From the NCBI GenBank assembly GCA_905182755.1, contig CAJJCS010000001.1, positions 138,945 to 202,944 of the forward strand: a stretch of 64,000 nucleotides of DNA. Direction: 5' to 3'. The first letter of the stretch is position 1. Every line of letters starts with the position of its first letter. Position numbers and translations under genes: made by a program. This document shows, one piece after another, positions 47,295-56,910 of this stretch. This stretch comes from Aequorivita sp. HC6-5. Lineage in GTDB: Bacteria; Bacteroidota; Bacteroidia; Flavobacteriales; Flavobacteriaceae. The notes beneath the pieces are model-generated. The model saw only the letters and a program-made list of their open reading frames with translations, searched no databases and was not told the DNA's origin.

Positions 47295-48170
47295 TTAGTT
47301 TTTAGTGCCTACTAAAGCTATTTTATTACCCTGTGGGTTTACAGTAATGCGGTTAATATCTGAAATGTTATACCCAGAGAGATCTGCTACCTCTTTCCAC
47401 TGTTGGGAGCCAAACATATCATAGAGGTATATTTTGGAACCGCTTCCAAGTAAAAGTTGATTATCATTAATCCAACAATGATCCTGGACTCCAACTGGTA
47501 ATTGGCATACAAAAAAACTCTCTGCGCCTTGGTCTAGATCTAGGATGTACACATCCATATTTTTGTCTTCATTACTAAGGGTATAACTCACAAAAGTACT
47601 TTGAGGTATGTTATGGATTGACCTGCCTGAGTTTTCTATATAAGGGGTTACCTGTTTTGTTATTAAATTTGCAACCACTAGGTTTAATTGGTTTGTACCC
47701 AAGATAGATGCCACAATACGGCTACTGTCAAAAAAAGCAAAATAAGCAACCTCTAGGGTATCAAGAAGCATTCTAGAAGCGCCACGGGGTATATCTGTTT
47801 GGTTATAGGAGTAAAGCCGCTGTAAGCCGTTTGGGTCTAGGCGCACTGCAGCGATATCTTTAGACCCAGGGATTTGTTTTGGAGAATATTCACCACCAGG
47901 GGTTGTTGTATTAACAACATTTGATGTGTTAGTTGTAAGATCATACATAACAATGTCTGTCTGCCCATTTTGGGAACCAGCATACAATAATTGCTTGTTG
48001 TCTGTAAAAAAGGGTTGGCTATCATAGCCTGGGTTGTTTGAAATATTTTTTAGTTCTGAGATGTTCATTACCTGGTCATCTAGGGTGAAATCCATCACAA
48101 AAACATCTACATCTGTTTGAGAAAAACCTAGAGAGGTAGTAAGAAATAACAAAACAACAAAATTTTTCAT
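47295..48170 (-). CDS. Secreted TolB/WD40-like beta-propeller protein
   Basis: A 291-residue protein with signal peptide MKNFVVLLFLTTSLGFSQ. It contains repeated blade-like segments (GYDSQPFFTDNKQLLYAGSQNGQTDIVMYDLTT, GEYSPKQIPGSKDIAAVR, INRITVNPQGNKIALV) of PD40/TolB type. No catalytic motif. It probably binds a partner in the periplasm; it is not canonical TolB (no Pal neighbour). Same strand as the M1 peptidase, 35 bp upstream of it. Confidence 0.75.
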   Translation of the reverse strand: MKNFVVLLFLTTSLGFSQTDVDVFVMDFTLDDQVMNISELKNISNNPGYDSQPFFTDNKQLLYAGSQNGQTDIVMYDLTTNTSNVVNTTTPGGEYSPKQIPGSKDIAAVRLDPNGLQRLYSYNQTDIPRGASRMLLDTLEVAYFAFFDSSRIVASILGTNQLNLVVANLITKQVTPYIENSGRSIHNIPQSTFVSYTLSNEDKNMDVYILDLDQGAESFFVCQLPVGVQDHCWINDNQLLLGSGSKIYLYDMFGSQQWKEVADLSGYNISDINRITVNPQGNKIALVGTKN

Positions 48171-48278
48171 AGCGTATAATTTATAGCCCGAAGGTACAAA
48201 GTTTGGTTAATTTACAAGACATAGTTTTTGGGTAACTAAAAAAGGATAATGAGGTAGATGGTTTAAACAGAAATACTA

Positions 48279-48312
48279 AAAAAAAATAAGCCCACCTTTT
48301 TAGGTGGGCTTA
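48279..48312 (-). terminator. Terminator after the NTF2-like gene
   Basis: TAAGCCCACCT pairs with AGGTGGGCTTA around TTTT, followed by a run of nine T on the minus strand, 33 bp after the stop at 48345. Confidence 0.85.
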
Positions 48313-48344
48313 GTAAATGTGTAATTGAAATAAAATTAGTTGTC

Positions 48345-49277
48345 TTAGTCAAGCTTTGCTTGATTCCAAAGTTCATTTTGTCTTACAATTTTTCCTTCGT
48401 CATTAAAGCCATGATTAAACATAACAGGTATTACCGTTACTTTTTTATCAGACTTACGAGTTAGCGAAACACGCCACCATGATTGAACATAATCTCTTTG
48501 GCTATCAAATTCGTAATATTTAATCCAAGCGCAGTCAAAGCTATTGACGGTATAAGAGGCTAAAAAATCCATTTGTAAGGCTTTAAAATCTTCTTTATTT
48601 AATGGGTCATTATCCCAGTCGTTAAACAATCCATCAAATTGAGCAGTATCGGTAAAGGCTTCGTAATAAGCATCCATATCATTAAACTCTATAGCATGCA
48701 AAGCTTTTCTTACGGTGTTTATGTTTGGATGATGAGAATAAATTTGTCCATCTTTTAATTCTCTTTGACTTCTCCAACTCTCAGTGAATGGTCTTTGATT
48801 TTGATAAATGCGTACAAACACAATTTGATTTTTATCTGTCACACCGTATTGGACATGCCTTGGTTGATTAAATTTAACTCCAGTGGTTCCACCTATACCT
48901 GTTATTTTTTCCCAAGCATATACCCATGTTACACTGCTGAAGGTTTCATCTTTATATTCAACAGCATCGGGGTATCCATTGTCTGATTGGTTTATAGTGA
49001 AATATCTATTGTAAGTTTGCCATGCTGATACATTTTGAAGAAATTCTTCCTTTGTTGCAGCTTCTGCATCTTTATTCATTTCATCTCCACTATACCCTTT
49101 AAAATCATCAGCAATAAGACTGGCTAATTTTAGAGAATCTTTTGTGTTTACTGCTTCATACATTTGATTGACTACATCAATTGCAGGATGCTCAATGTAT
49201 ATAGTTCCGTTTTTCTTTTTTTGCGCAAATAGTCCCGTGCACAATGCAAGGGTCAATAAAGTTAGTTTGATTTTCAT
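48345..49277 (-). CDS. Exported protein with two NTF2-like (SnoaL-type) domains
   Basis: A 310-residue protein with signal peptide MKIKLTLLTLALCTGLFA. Two repeats of the NTF2-like pattern are visible: VNQMYEAVNTKDSLKLASLIADDF near residue 34 and VRKALHAIEFNDMDAYYEAFTDTAQF near residue 195, each followed by the strand-rich part. These folds bind small ligands or form pseudo-enzymes; the role is unknown. Its own terminator follows. Confidence 0.7.
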   Translation of the reverse strand: MKIKLTLLTLALCTGLFAQKKKNGTIYIEHPAIDVVNQMYEAVNTKDSLKLASLIADDFKGYSGDEMNKDAEAATKEEFLQNVSAWQTYNRYFTINQSDNGYPDAVEYKDETFSSVTWVYAWEKITGIGGTTGVKFNQPRHVQYGVTDKNQIVFVRIYQNQRPFTESWRSQRELKDGQIYSHHPNINTVRKALHAIEFNDMDAYYEAFTDTAQFDGLFNDWDNDPLNKEDFKALQMDFLASYTVNSFDCAWIKYYEFDSQRDYVQSWWRVSLTRKSDKKVTVIPVMFNHGFNDEGKIVRQNELWNQAKLD

Positions 49278-49446
49278 AAATTATTTCTTAAATTAATATT
49301 AGTTTTTAATGGCAATCAATTTAATAAATATTTTTTAAATAAAAAAACAACTTTTTTAATGAGTGTTGCTAGGATGATTTTTGAGTTTATGTTAATATAT
49401 TGATATGCAAGTAGGGTGCTCTAGATTAAATGGCTGGTTTAATGTT

Positions 49447-49454
49447 TATATTTG
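49447..49454 (+). promoter_or_regulatory. -7 box of the secreted nuclease gene, 4 nt from the ATG
   Basis: TATATTTG matches TAnnTTTG and ends 4 nt (CAGT) before the ATG at 49459, again suggesting a leaderless message. Confidence 0.5.
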
Positions 49455-49458
49455 CAGT

Positions 49459-50610
49459 ATGCTACATAAGTATTTGGTTTTTCTTTTATTATTACCCTTT
49501 ACTAGCTATACCCAGAGTTTGGATGATCTCTCCTTTGGTAGCGATGACAGCTTTGAGGTTGTTACCTGGAATATTGAAAACTTTCCTAAAAACGAGCCTG
49601 CAACCTTGCAATACGTCCTGGAGATCATTGAGGCTATAGATGCAGATATTATTGCAATACAAGAGATACAAAATTATCCAATTTTAGATAATCTAGACAC
49701 CTTTTTGGATGATTATACGCTTTACAGTCAATCACTAGATAGGGCAGGGCTTGTGTTTTTATATAGACATGATGCCGTAGAGCTCAATAGCGCTTATGAG
49801 CTTTTTACCCAAGCTCCAGAGTGGAATAACTTCCCTAGATTTCCTATGGTTATAGAGGTTACTTATGCAAATCAGGATTTTATTATCATTAACAATCATT
49901 ATAAATGCTGCGGAAATGGTCTTTTAGATCTAGATGACCCTTGGGATCAAGAAACACGCAGGTACACTGCAAATCTGCTCTTAAAACAATATATTGACAC
50001 CAACCTCTCTAGTGCTGCAGTATTTGTAGTAGGAGATTTAAATGATATCTTAACAGATCCAGATAATCACAATGTGTTTTCACCTTTTTTGAATGATCCT
50101 GAGTCCTATCTTTTTGCAGATATGGATATTGCTCAGGGGAGTGTTTCAAATTGGTCTTTCCCAAATTGGCCATCACATCTAGACCATATATTAATTACAG
50201 ATGAGCTCTTTGAGTTATATGCAATGCCAGGGGCCGTTACCCAAACTATAAAGGTAGACTCCTATCTTCAAGGAGGTTTTAATGAGTATGATCAAAACGT
50301 TTCAGACCACCGCCCAGTGGGTATAAGTTTGCCACTTGGTCAAGACTTAGGGATTGCTTCTGCCCTAAAACCATCCGTGACAAGTTATCCAAACCCCGTT
50401 AATGATGTATTGTTTGTCAACACCTCAAACTCAAATACAACAGATGCTGTTTTTGTTTTTGATATGCTGGGCAACACGCTCTTGCAAGACAGCCAATCTG
50501 CTAATGGGTTTTTTGCTATAGATGTTTGCTCACTCTCAAGTGGTTTGTATCTGGTAAAGCTCTACCAAAAGGGAGTTGTAGTTAAAACCATTAAGTTTAT
50601 TAAAAAGTAA
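49459..50610 (+). CDS. Secreted endonuclease/exonuclease/phosphatase-family protein with T9SS C-terminal sorting tail
   Basis: A 383-residue protein. Signal peptide MLHKYLVFLLLLPFTSYTQ; the EEP nuclease motifs TWNIENFP, IAIQEIQNY, VVGDLNDIL, WPSHLDHILI and SDHRPVG cover residues 35-300. The tail SYPNPVNDVLFVNTS ... IKFIKK is a type IX secretion (Por-type) sorting domain, so the enzyme is exported across the outer membrane. It probably digests extracellular DNA or phosphodiesters. The ATG at 49459 begins the signal peptide and is preferred to the tracked 49405. Confidence 0.9.
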   Translation: MLHKYLVFLLLLPFTSYTQSLDDLSFGSDDSFEVVTWNIENFPKNEPATLQYVLEIIEAIDADIIAIQEIQNYPILDNLDTFLDDYTLYSQSLDRAGLVFLYRHDAVELNSAYELFTQAPEWNNFPRFPMVIEVTYANQDFIIINNHYKCCGNGLLDLDDPWDQETRRYTANLLLKQYIDTNLSSAAVFVVGDLNDILTDPDNHNVFSPFLNDPESYLFADMDIAQGSVSNWSFPNWPSHLDHILITDELFELYAMPGAVTQTIKVDSYLQGGFNEYDQNVSDHRPVGISLPLGQDLGIASALKPSVTSYPNPVNDVLFVNTSNSNTTDAVFVFDMLGNTLLQDSQSANGFFAIDVCSLSSGLYLVKLYQKGVVVKTIKFIKK

Positions 50611-50650
50611 ATGCGCCATAATTATGACGCATTATTATTATTATTGTAAT

Positions 50651-50857
50651 ATGAAAAACAAATATTTAATCATTGTTTCACTTCTATCTTGGGCAAACAT
50701 CGGTTTAATCTATTTATTACACTTAAATGAAATATACTTTACATTAATTGGTGTTTATAAAGAACTCACTACAACACCCTCTCTTTTATGCGGCATACTC
50801 TTTCCAGTGTGGTTGTTAATTAAAATTATACTTAATAAAAAAGAATCTAACAAATAA
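50651..50857 (+). CDS. Small two-pass membrane protein, unknown function
   Basis: A 68-residue protein, MKNKYLIIVSLLSWANIGLIYLLHLNE with a second hydrophobic segment (LLCGILFPVWLLIKIIL) and a charged C-terminus. The ATG at 50651 is preferred to the tracked start at 50624, which adds a Tyr-rich leader. It follows the nuclease gene by 40 bp. I do not recognise a family. Confidence 0.5.
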   Translation: MKNKYLIIVSLLSWANIGLIYLLHLNEIYFTLIGVYKELTTTPSLLCGILFPVWLLIKIILNKKESNK

Positions 50858-50884
50858 CAAACCTTGTAACACCTTTGTTTTACA

Positions 50885-52687
50885 TTAAAAAGGGTATTGG
50901 TTTTCTAAAGCTACCTTTTCTGCAATTGTGTTACGTAGTCCAACAATATTTGGCATGGTTTGGTATTTTGTAAATCTTTTAAGCCCCATAAGCATCATGC
51001 GCTGGTGGTCACCTTCAGCAAAAGAGATAATTGCCATTTTTGCTTTAGAGGTGATAGTATCTACTGCATTGTATAAATACAACTGAGCCATAGCTACTTG
51101 ATAGTTTGCATTTTCTGAGCTGTTTTTTGTGCTTTTCTCTGCACGCAGTACAGCACTTTCTGCCATGTATATTTCAATTAAAATATCACTAGCCGCTAAC
51201 AGCATTTGTTGATGCTCCTCTAGCTCTGGTCCATATTTTTGTACTGCAGCACCAGCAACCATTAAAAACACTTTTTTCAATTTGGCAACCATGTCTTTTT
51301 CTTCACTTAACCTCTGAGAGAAATCTGGGGTATCAAAAGAAGGGATGCCTAGTAGTTCATCTGCAACCCCTTGTGCTGGGCCTAATAAATCGATATGGCC
51401 TTTCATGGCTTTTTTCACTAGCATACCTACACATAACATACGGTTGATCTCATTGGTACCTTCATAGATACGCGTGATACGCGCATCACGCCATGCTGAC
51501 TCCATTGGAGTATCTTCAGAGAAGCCCATACCTCCAAATATTTGAATTCCTTCATCGGCGCAATTTTGAACATCTTCAGAAACAGCTACCTTTAAAATAG
51601 AGCACTCAATGGCATATTCTTCTACTCCTTTTAATTCTGCCTCTTGGTGGGTGTTTCCTTGAGCTATTCTGATGTTAATTCTATCTTCAATGTTTTTTGA
51701 AGCTCTATAGGTTGCAGATTCTCCAACAAAAGCATTGGTTGTCGTCTCTGCAATTTTAGCTTTTATTGCTCCAAATTCTGAAATAGGCGTGTCAAACTGT
51801 TTGCGCTGTGTAGCATATTGTATAGCGCCACTAACCAAACGTCTTTGAGAATCTAAACAGGCTGCGGCCAATTTAATACGGCCAACGTTAAGAGCATTCA
51901 TTGCAATTTTAAAACCTTCTCCACGACCAGCAAGCATGTTTTCTACAGGCACTTTTGTGTTGTTAAAAAATACTTGACGGGTAGAAGAGGCTCTTATGCC
52001 TAGTTTGTGTTCTTCATCACCCATAGTGATGCCATTTGCAGGGTCATTCTCTACAATAAATCCTGTAATATTTTTGTCATCTTCTATGCGGGCAAAGACA
52101 ATTAATACATTGCAAAATCCTGCATTAGAAATCCACATTTTTTGCCCTGTTATGTTGTAATGTGTTGCATCTTCACTTAGGACTGCTTTTGTTTTTCCTG
52201 AGTTAGCATCACTTCCTGCGCTTGGTTCTGTCAAGCAATAGGCTCCAAACCATTGGCCGCTGGCCAGCTTTGGCACATATTTGTTTCTTTGGTCTTCTGT
52301 TCCATAAAGGGTAATTGGCATGGTTCCAATACCTGTATGTGCTCCAAAAGCTGTAGAGAAAGACCCTGTTCCACTAGAGATATAGTCACAGGTGAGTACC
52401 GTTGACACAAAACCCATACCCATGCCACCAAATTTCTCTGGCACAGCCACGCTTAAAAAACCTAGCGCTCCAGCCTTTCGCATAACCTCTTCTGTAAGTG
52501 CAAAATCTTTTGCCTCAAAACGTGAACGGTGCACAATAATCTCGCGATCATTAAACTCCATTACAGCCTGCTTCATCATCTGCTGCTGTTCACTAAAATC
52601 TTCAGGAGTGAATACATCATTGCAATCTGTCTGTTTTACTAAAAATTGCCCTCCTCTAAGGATGCTCTTGTTTTCTTGTGTTGCCAT
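50885..52687 (-). CDS. fadE: Acyl-CoA dehydrogenase
   Basis: A 600-residue flavoprotein. The N-terminal helical domain is followed by the FAD signatures YCLTEPSAGSDANSGKT and MWISNAGFCNVLIVFARI, then the C-terminal domain with IFGGMGFSEDTPMESAWRDARI and RIYEGTNEINRML. The extra ~150 residues at the C-terminus are typical for the long flavobacterial and B. subtilis FadE-like enzymes. It catalyses the first dehydrogenation of beta-oxidation. Last gene of the fadN-fadA-fadE operon. Frame intact. Confidence 0.92.
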   Translation of the reverse strand: MATQENKSILRGGQFLVKQTDCNDVFTPEDFSEQQQMMKQAVMEFNDREIIVHRSRFEAKDFALTEEVMRKAGALGFLSVAVPEKFGGMGMGFVSTVLTCDYISSGTGSFSTAFGAHTGIGTMPITLYGTEDQRNKYVPKLASGQWFGAYCLTEPSAGSDANSGKTKAVLSEDATHYNITGQKMWISNAGFCNVLIVFARIEDDKNITGFIVENDPANGITMGDEEHKLGIRASSTRQVFFNNTKVPVENMLAGRGEGFKIAMNALNVGRIKLAAACLDSQRRLVSGAIQYATQRKQFDTPISEFGAIKAKIAETTTNAFVGESATYRASKNIEDRINIRIAQGNTHQEAELKGVEEYAIECSILKVAVSEDVQNCADEGIQIFGGMGFSEDTPMESAWRDARITRIYEGTNEINRMLCVGMLVKKAMKGHIDLLGPAQGVADELLGIPSFDTPDFSQRLSEEKDMVAKLKKVFLMVAGAAVQKYGPELEEHQQMLLAASDILIEIYMAESAVLRAEKSTKNSSENANYQVAMAQLYLYNAVDTITSKAKMAIISFAEGDHQRMMLMGLKRFTKYQTMPNIVGLRNTIAEKVALENQYPF

Positions 52688-52723
52688 ATTTTTATCTAAT
52701 TTCCTCTACAAAAGGGTGCTTTA

Positions 52724-53914
52724 TTATTTTAAAAATTCAAATATTCCTGCAGCGCCTTGACCAGTACCTACGCACATTGTAATCATACCATACTGTCCTG
52801 CCATGTCTCGCTTTCTCATTTCATCAAAAAGCTGTACAGATAATTTAGCCCCTGTACATCCTAGTGGATGGCCAAGAGCGATGGCGCCTCCATTTACATT
52901 AATAATATCTGGATTCAAGTCTAGCTCTCTTATTACTGCTAATGATTGTGAGGCAAACGCTTCGTTTAACTCAATAAGCTTGATATCTTCTTGTTTTAGT
53001 CCTGCTTGTTTTAAAGCCTTTGGAATAGCCTTTACAGGACCTATACCCATTATACGCGGTTCTACACCTGCGGCGGCATAGTTTGCCATTCTAGCAATAG
53101 GCTCAAGGTTTAACTCTTTAACCATTTCTTCACTCATTACCATCACAAAGGCAGCACCATCACTCATCTGTGATGAGTTACCAGCTGTTACACTTCCACC
53201 TGCTGCAAAGACAGCTCGTAGTTTTGCTAATGCTTGTATACTTGTGCCTTCTCTTGGACCTTCATCTTTATTTACAACATAGCTTTTGCTTTGTTTTTTG
53301 CCCGCCTCATTAATAAATGTTTGATGTACTGTAATTGGCACAATTTGATCTTGAAAACGATCTTCTGCTTGTGCTTTTAAAGCCTTCATGTGAGAATTAT
53401 AGGCAAAGGCATCTTGATCTTCTCTAGAGACGTTAAACTGCTTGGCAACTGCTTCTGCGGTATTACCCATGCCCCAATAATAATCTTCATGACCAGATTG
53501 TATGACATCATAGTTTAGTTCTGGTTTAAAACCAGTCATGGGTACACTACTCATAGACTCTGCGCCACCTGCAATAATGCAATCAGCCATACCAGATTGT
53601 ATTTTTGCTACTGCCATTGCAATGGTTTCTATACCACTAGAACAAAACCGATTTACCGTTACTCCAGGAACATCTACAATGTCTAAACCCATTAGTGAAA
53701 TAAGACGTGCCATGTTCAGACCTTGCGCTCCTTCTGGCATTGCATTACCTACAATAACATCGTCAATGCGTTTTGGGTCCAGACTTGGAAGTTTTTCCAT
53801 CATGTACTTAATGGTCTCTGCTGCAAGTTCATCAGTTCTTTTAAATCGAAACACTCCTTTAGGGGCTTTTCCAACTGCGGTACGGTATGCTTTTACTATA
53901 TATGCTGTTTTCAT
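52724..53914 (-). CDS. fadA: Acetyl-CoA C-acyltransferase (3-ketoacyl-CoA thiolase)
   Basis: A 396-residue thiolase: catalytic Cys in VTVNRFCSSGIETIAMA near residue 90, GGAESMSSVPM, the His in NVNGGAIALGHPLGCTGAK and the second Cys in MCVGTGQGAAGIFE. It splits 3-ketoacyl-CoA with CoA to release acetyl-CoA, last step of the beta-oxidation turn. Located 36 bp from fadE and 24 bp from fadN on the same strand, so co-expressed. Full length and intact. Confidence 0.96.
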   Translation of the reverse strand: MKTAYIVKAYRTAVGKAPKGVFRFKRTDELAAETIKYMMEKLPSLDPKRIDDVIVGNAMPEGAQGLNMARLISLMGLDIVDVPGVTVNRFCSSGIETIAMAVAKIQSGMADCIIAGGAESMSSVPMTGFKPELNYDVIQSGHEDYYWGMGNTAEAVAKQFNVSREDQDAFAYNSHMKALKAQAEDRFQDQIVPITVHQTFINEAGKKQSKSYVVNKDEGPREGTSIQALAKLRAVFAAGGSVTAGNSSQMSDGAAFVMVMSEEMVKELNLEPIARMANYAAAGVEPRIMGIGPVKAIPKALKQAGLKQEDIKLIELNEAFASQSLAVIRELDLNPDIINVNGGAIALGHPLGCTGAKLSVQLFDEMRKRDMAGQYGMITMCVGTGQGAAGIFEFLK

Positions 53915-53938
53915 TTTTCTTTTGGTTTATTACAAACG

Positions 53939-56348
53939 TTAGTTTCTAAGTGGTTTTCCTTTTTGTATCATGTGCTGTAAACGCTCTAATGTTTTGCGTT
54001 CTCCAGTAAGACTCAGAAAAGCTTCACGCTCTAGATCTAAAAGATATTGTTCGCTCACCAGGGTAGGCTCGCTTAGATCACCACCAGCCATTACATAGGC
54101 TAGTTTGTTGGCAATTTTTTGATCATGCTCACTTATGTACTTACTTGCATTCATGGCGTCTGTACCTACTAGGAACATTCCTAAGGCCTGTTTACCAAGT
54201 ACCTTAACGTCGTTTCTAGCTGCAGGTTTAGTGTATCCCATATCTGCCATTTGTCTTGCAAGGGCTTTTGCCGTTGCAATTTGTCTAGAGGTATTTACCA
54301 CCACGATGTCTTTTCCAGGTTTTAGAATGTCTAAATCATAGGCCTCATGTGCTGAGGTAGAAACCTTAGCCATACCTATGGTCAAGAAATGCTCTTGCAG
54401 TACATTAAGCTCAACATCTCCTTTTTGAAATATATCACTAGCTCTAAGGGCCATTTCTTTAGAACCACCACCGCCAGGAATTACACCTACTCCAAACTCA
54501 ACTAGCCCAATATAACTCTCTGCTGCCGCTACAACACGATCTGCATGAAGGGTTAATTCACAGCCACCACCAAGGGTCAAGCCATGAGGAGCCATTATTG
54601 TTGGTATGCTAGAGTATCGAAGGCGCATTACTGTGTCTTGGAAATACTTGATGGCAGCATTCAGCTCATCATACTCTTGCTCTACAGCCATCATGAAAAT
54701 CATACCAATATTTGCACCCACAGAGAAGTTTGCACCTTGATTTCCTATAACCAAGCCATCAAAATCTTTTTCAGCCAGATCTATGGCTTTATTTATACCT
54801 GCTAGTACATCACCACCGATGCTATTCATTTTTGATCTAAACTCACAGTTTAAAATTCCGTCACCTAAATCTTCTATCACAACGCCGCTGTTTTTAAACA
54901 CTGCGCTAGATTCTCTAATGTTGTCTAATATTATAAAAGCGTCTTGCCCAGGCACTTTGATTTGTTTTTTTGAAGCAATATCATAGTAATAGGTAGCGCC
55001 TTGTTTTACTGAATAAAAGCTAGTACATCCAGCCTCTTGCATATCTTCAATCCATAAGGCTGGTTGTTGGCCTTCTGTTTTCATGATTTCTATCCCAGCT
55101 TCTAGGCCAATGGCATCCCAAATTTGAAACGGCCCGTGTTGCCACCCAAAACCTGCTTTCATGGCATCATCTATTTTGTACAACTCATCTGCTATTTCTG
55201 GGATACGATGCGTTATATATCCAAATAGGGCAGCCAAAGTCTTTCTGTAAAAAGTTCCAGCCTTGTCTTTACCGTTTACTAAAACTTTAAATCTGTCTGC
55301 AACATTGTCTATAGATTTTGTGAGCTCCAGGGTAGCAAACTTTCCTTTTTGAGCTGCTCTGTATTCTAGGGTGTTTAAATCCAGACTTAAAATTTCGGTT
55401 TTACCTTTACTATCTTTAGTCTTTTTATAAAATCCTTGCCCGGTTTTACTCCCAAGCCATTTGTTGTCCATCATGGTGCCAATAAAATCTGGCAACTCAA
55501 ACAACTCTAGACGCTCGTCACCAGGGCAGTTTTCTCTAATTCCGTTGGCTACGTGTACCAAAGTGTCTAGTCCTACTAAATCTACGGTTCTAAAGGTGGC
55601 AGACTTAGGACGGCCTATAACAGGACCAGATAACTTATCTACCTCTTCTATGGTTAAGCCCATTTGTTTAACGGTATGAAATAAACTCATGATTGAGAAA
55701 ATACCAATACGGTTACCAATAAAGGCAGGGGTGTCTTTGGCAATCACAGTTGTCTTGCCTAAAAACTGTTCTGCATAGGTGCTGAAAAATTCTAAAACCT
55801 CAGGTTTTGTTTTGGGTCCAGGGATGATCTCAAATAACTTCAAGTATCTCGGCGGGTTGAAGAAATGGGTTCCGCAGAAATGCGCTTGAAAATCTTCACT
55901 ACGCCCTTCACTCATAAACCCAATAGGAATACCAGAGGTGTTTGAGGTAATTAAGGTTCCAGGGGTTCTGTGCTTTTCTAGATTTTCAAATACTTTTTGT
56001 TTGATATCTAGCCGCTCTATAACCACTTCAATGATCCAGTCTACCTGTGCTACTTTTGCAATATCATCTTCAAGATTTCCTGTTGTAATTCTTTTTGCAA
56101 AGGCGCTATTGTATAGGGGAGCGGGCTTAGATTTAATAGAAGCTAGCAAGGGCTTGGTTTACAAGACGGTTACGTACCTCTTTATCTTCTAGGGTTAATC
56201 CTTTTGCCGTTTCTTTATCTGTCAATTCTCGGGGTATGATGTCCAGTAATAAGACTTCTACACCAATGTTTGCAAAATGGCAAGCAATAGCGCTTCCCAT
56301 AATTCCTGAGCCTACAACGGCTACTTTGTTAATTCTTCTTTTAGACAT
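53939..56348 (-). CDS. fadN: 3-hydroxyacyl-CoA dehydrogenase/enoyl-CoA hydratase (FadN type), frameshifted
   Basis: Two tracked ORFs are one protein of about 802 residues. The NAD motif VAVVGSGIMGSAIA lies in the short upstream ORF; at 56138-56147 one extra T shifts the frame (NQALAS joins SIKSKPAPLYN). The dehydrogenase part continues (FCGTHFFNPPRYLKLFEIIPG) and the C-terminal enoyl-CoA hydratase domain has LVIGNQGANFSVGANIG and GLTLGGGCELTLHAD. The order dehydrogenase then hydratase is the reverse of E. coli FadB and matches B. subtilis FadN. It hydrates and oxidises enoyl-CoA. Confidence 0.92.
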
Positions 56349-56353
56349 ACCGT

Positions 56354-56803
56354 TTAATTATGTATTACCTTTTTATATATGTTTTTGTTGCTAATTAGCT
56401 CCGTTATGGTGCTGGCAACTTTTTTAAATGTTTTTATATCCTCTTCAGAGACTTGTTCTTTTACAGCCTCATCAAATCTAAGTACAACACCCTTAGAGAA
56501 TTCTCTCATTTCTTTGCCAAAGGCTGTAAGATGTATAAGTACTCCGCGACCATCTTCCGGGTTGGGCCTGCGGTCTATGAGTCCTTGCTGTTCCATTTTT
56601 TTTAGAGTGCGAGATAAAGAGGTTGCCTCTATACCCATTTTAGGACCTAGGGCAGTAGAAGGGGTGCCTTTTTCTGGATCTATACTAATAAGCGCAAAAC
56701 CAGTGGCCATACTGCTTCCTTTGGTGCCTGCCTCTTCATTGTACATTTTTTGTACTGCCATCCAGGTGGCTCTAAGTACATAATCTATTGTCTTTTCTTT
56801 CAA
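56354..56803 (-). CDS. MarR family transcriptional regulator of the fad operon
   Basis: A 149-residue winged-helix protein. The recognition region is GIEATSLSRTLKKMEQQGLIDRRPNPEDGRGVLIHLTAFG, classical MarR with a wing DGRG. It lies 5 bp upstream of fadN and is the first gene of the marR-fadN-fadA-fadE unit. A perfect 34-bp palindrome and a -7 box stand directly upstream, so autoregulation together with the operon is likely. The inducer is probably acyl-CoA, by analogy with fatty-acid regulators; that is inference. Confidence 0.9.
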   Translation of the reverse strand: MKEKTIDYVLRATWMAVQKMYNEEAGTKGSSMATGFALISIDPEKGTPSTALGPKMGIEATSLSRTLKKMEQQGLIDRRPNPEDGRGVLIHLTAFGKEMREFSKGVVLRFDEAVKEQVSEEDIKTFKKVASTITELISNKNIYKKVIHN

Positions 56804-56834
56804 AGGAATTGATTTGTTATATTAATTCTAGTTT

Positions 56835-56842
56835 CAAAGATA
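56835..56842 (-). promoter_or_regulatory. -7 box of the marR-fadNAE promoter
   Basis: TATCTTTG on the minus strand matches TAnnTTTG, 32 bp before the marR ATG. The adjoining palindrome covers the -33 region. Confidence 0.65.
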
Positions 56843-56843
56843 C

Positions 56844-56877
56844 TATTAATTTACTATGCACGCATAGTAAATTAATA
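56844..56877. promoter_or_regulatory. 34-bp perfect palindromic operator for the MarR regulator
   Basis: Arms TATTAATTTACTATGC and GCATAGTAAATTAATA are exact inverted repeats with a 2-nt centre (AC). The site abuts the -7 box of the fad promoter, so a bound dimer would block RNA polymerase. The size and symmetry fit a MarR dimer site. Confidence 0.8.
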
Positions 56878-56910
56878 AAAGTTTACTACCTGCCTTGAGC
56901 TGTTGTTTAA

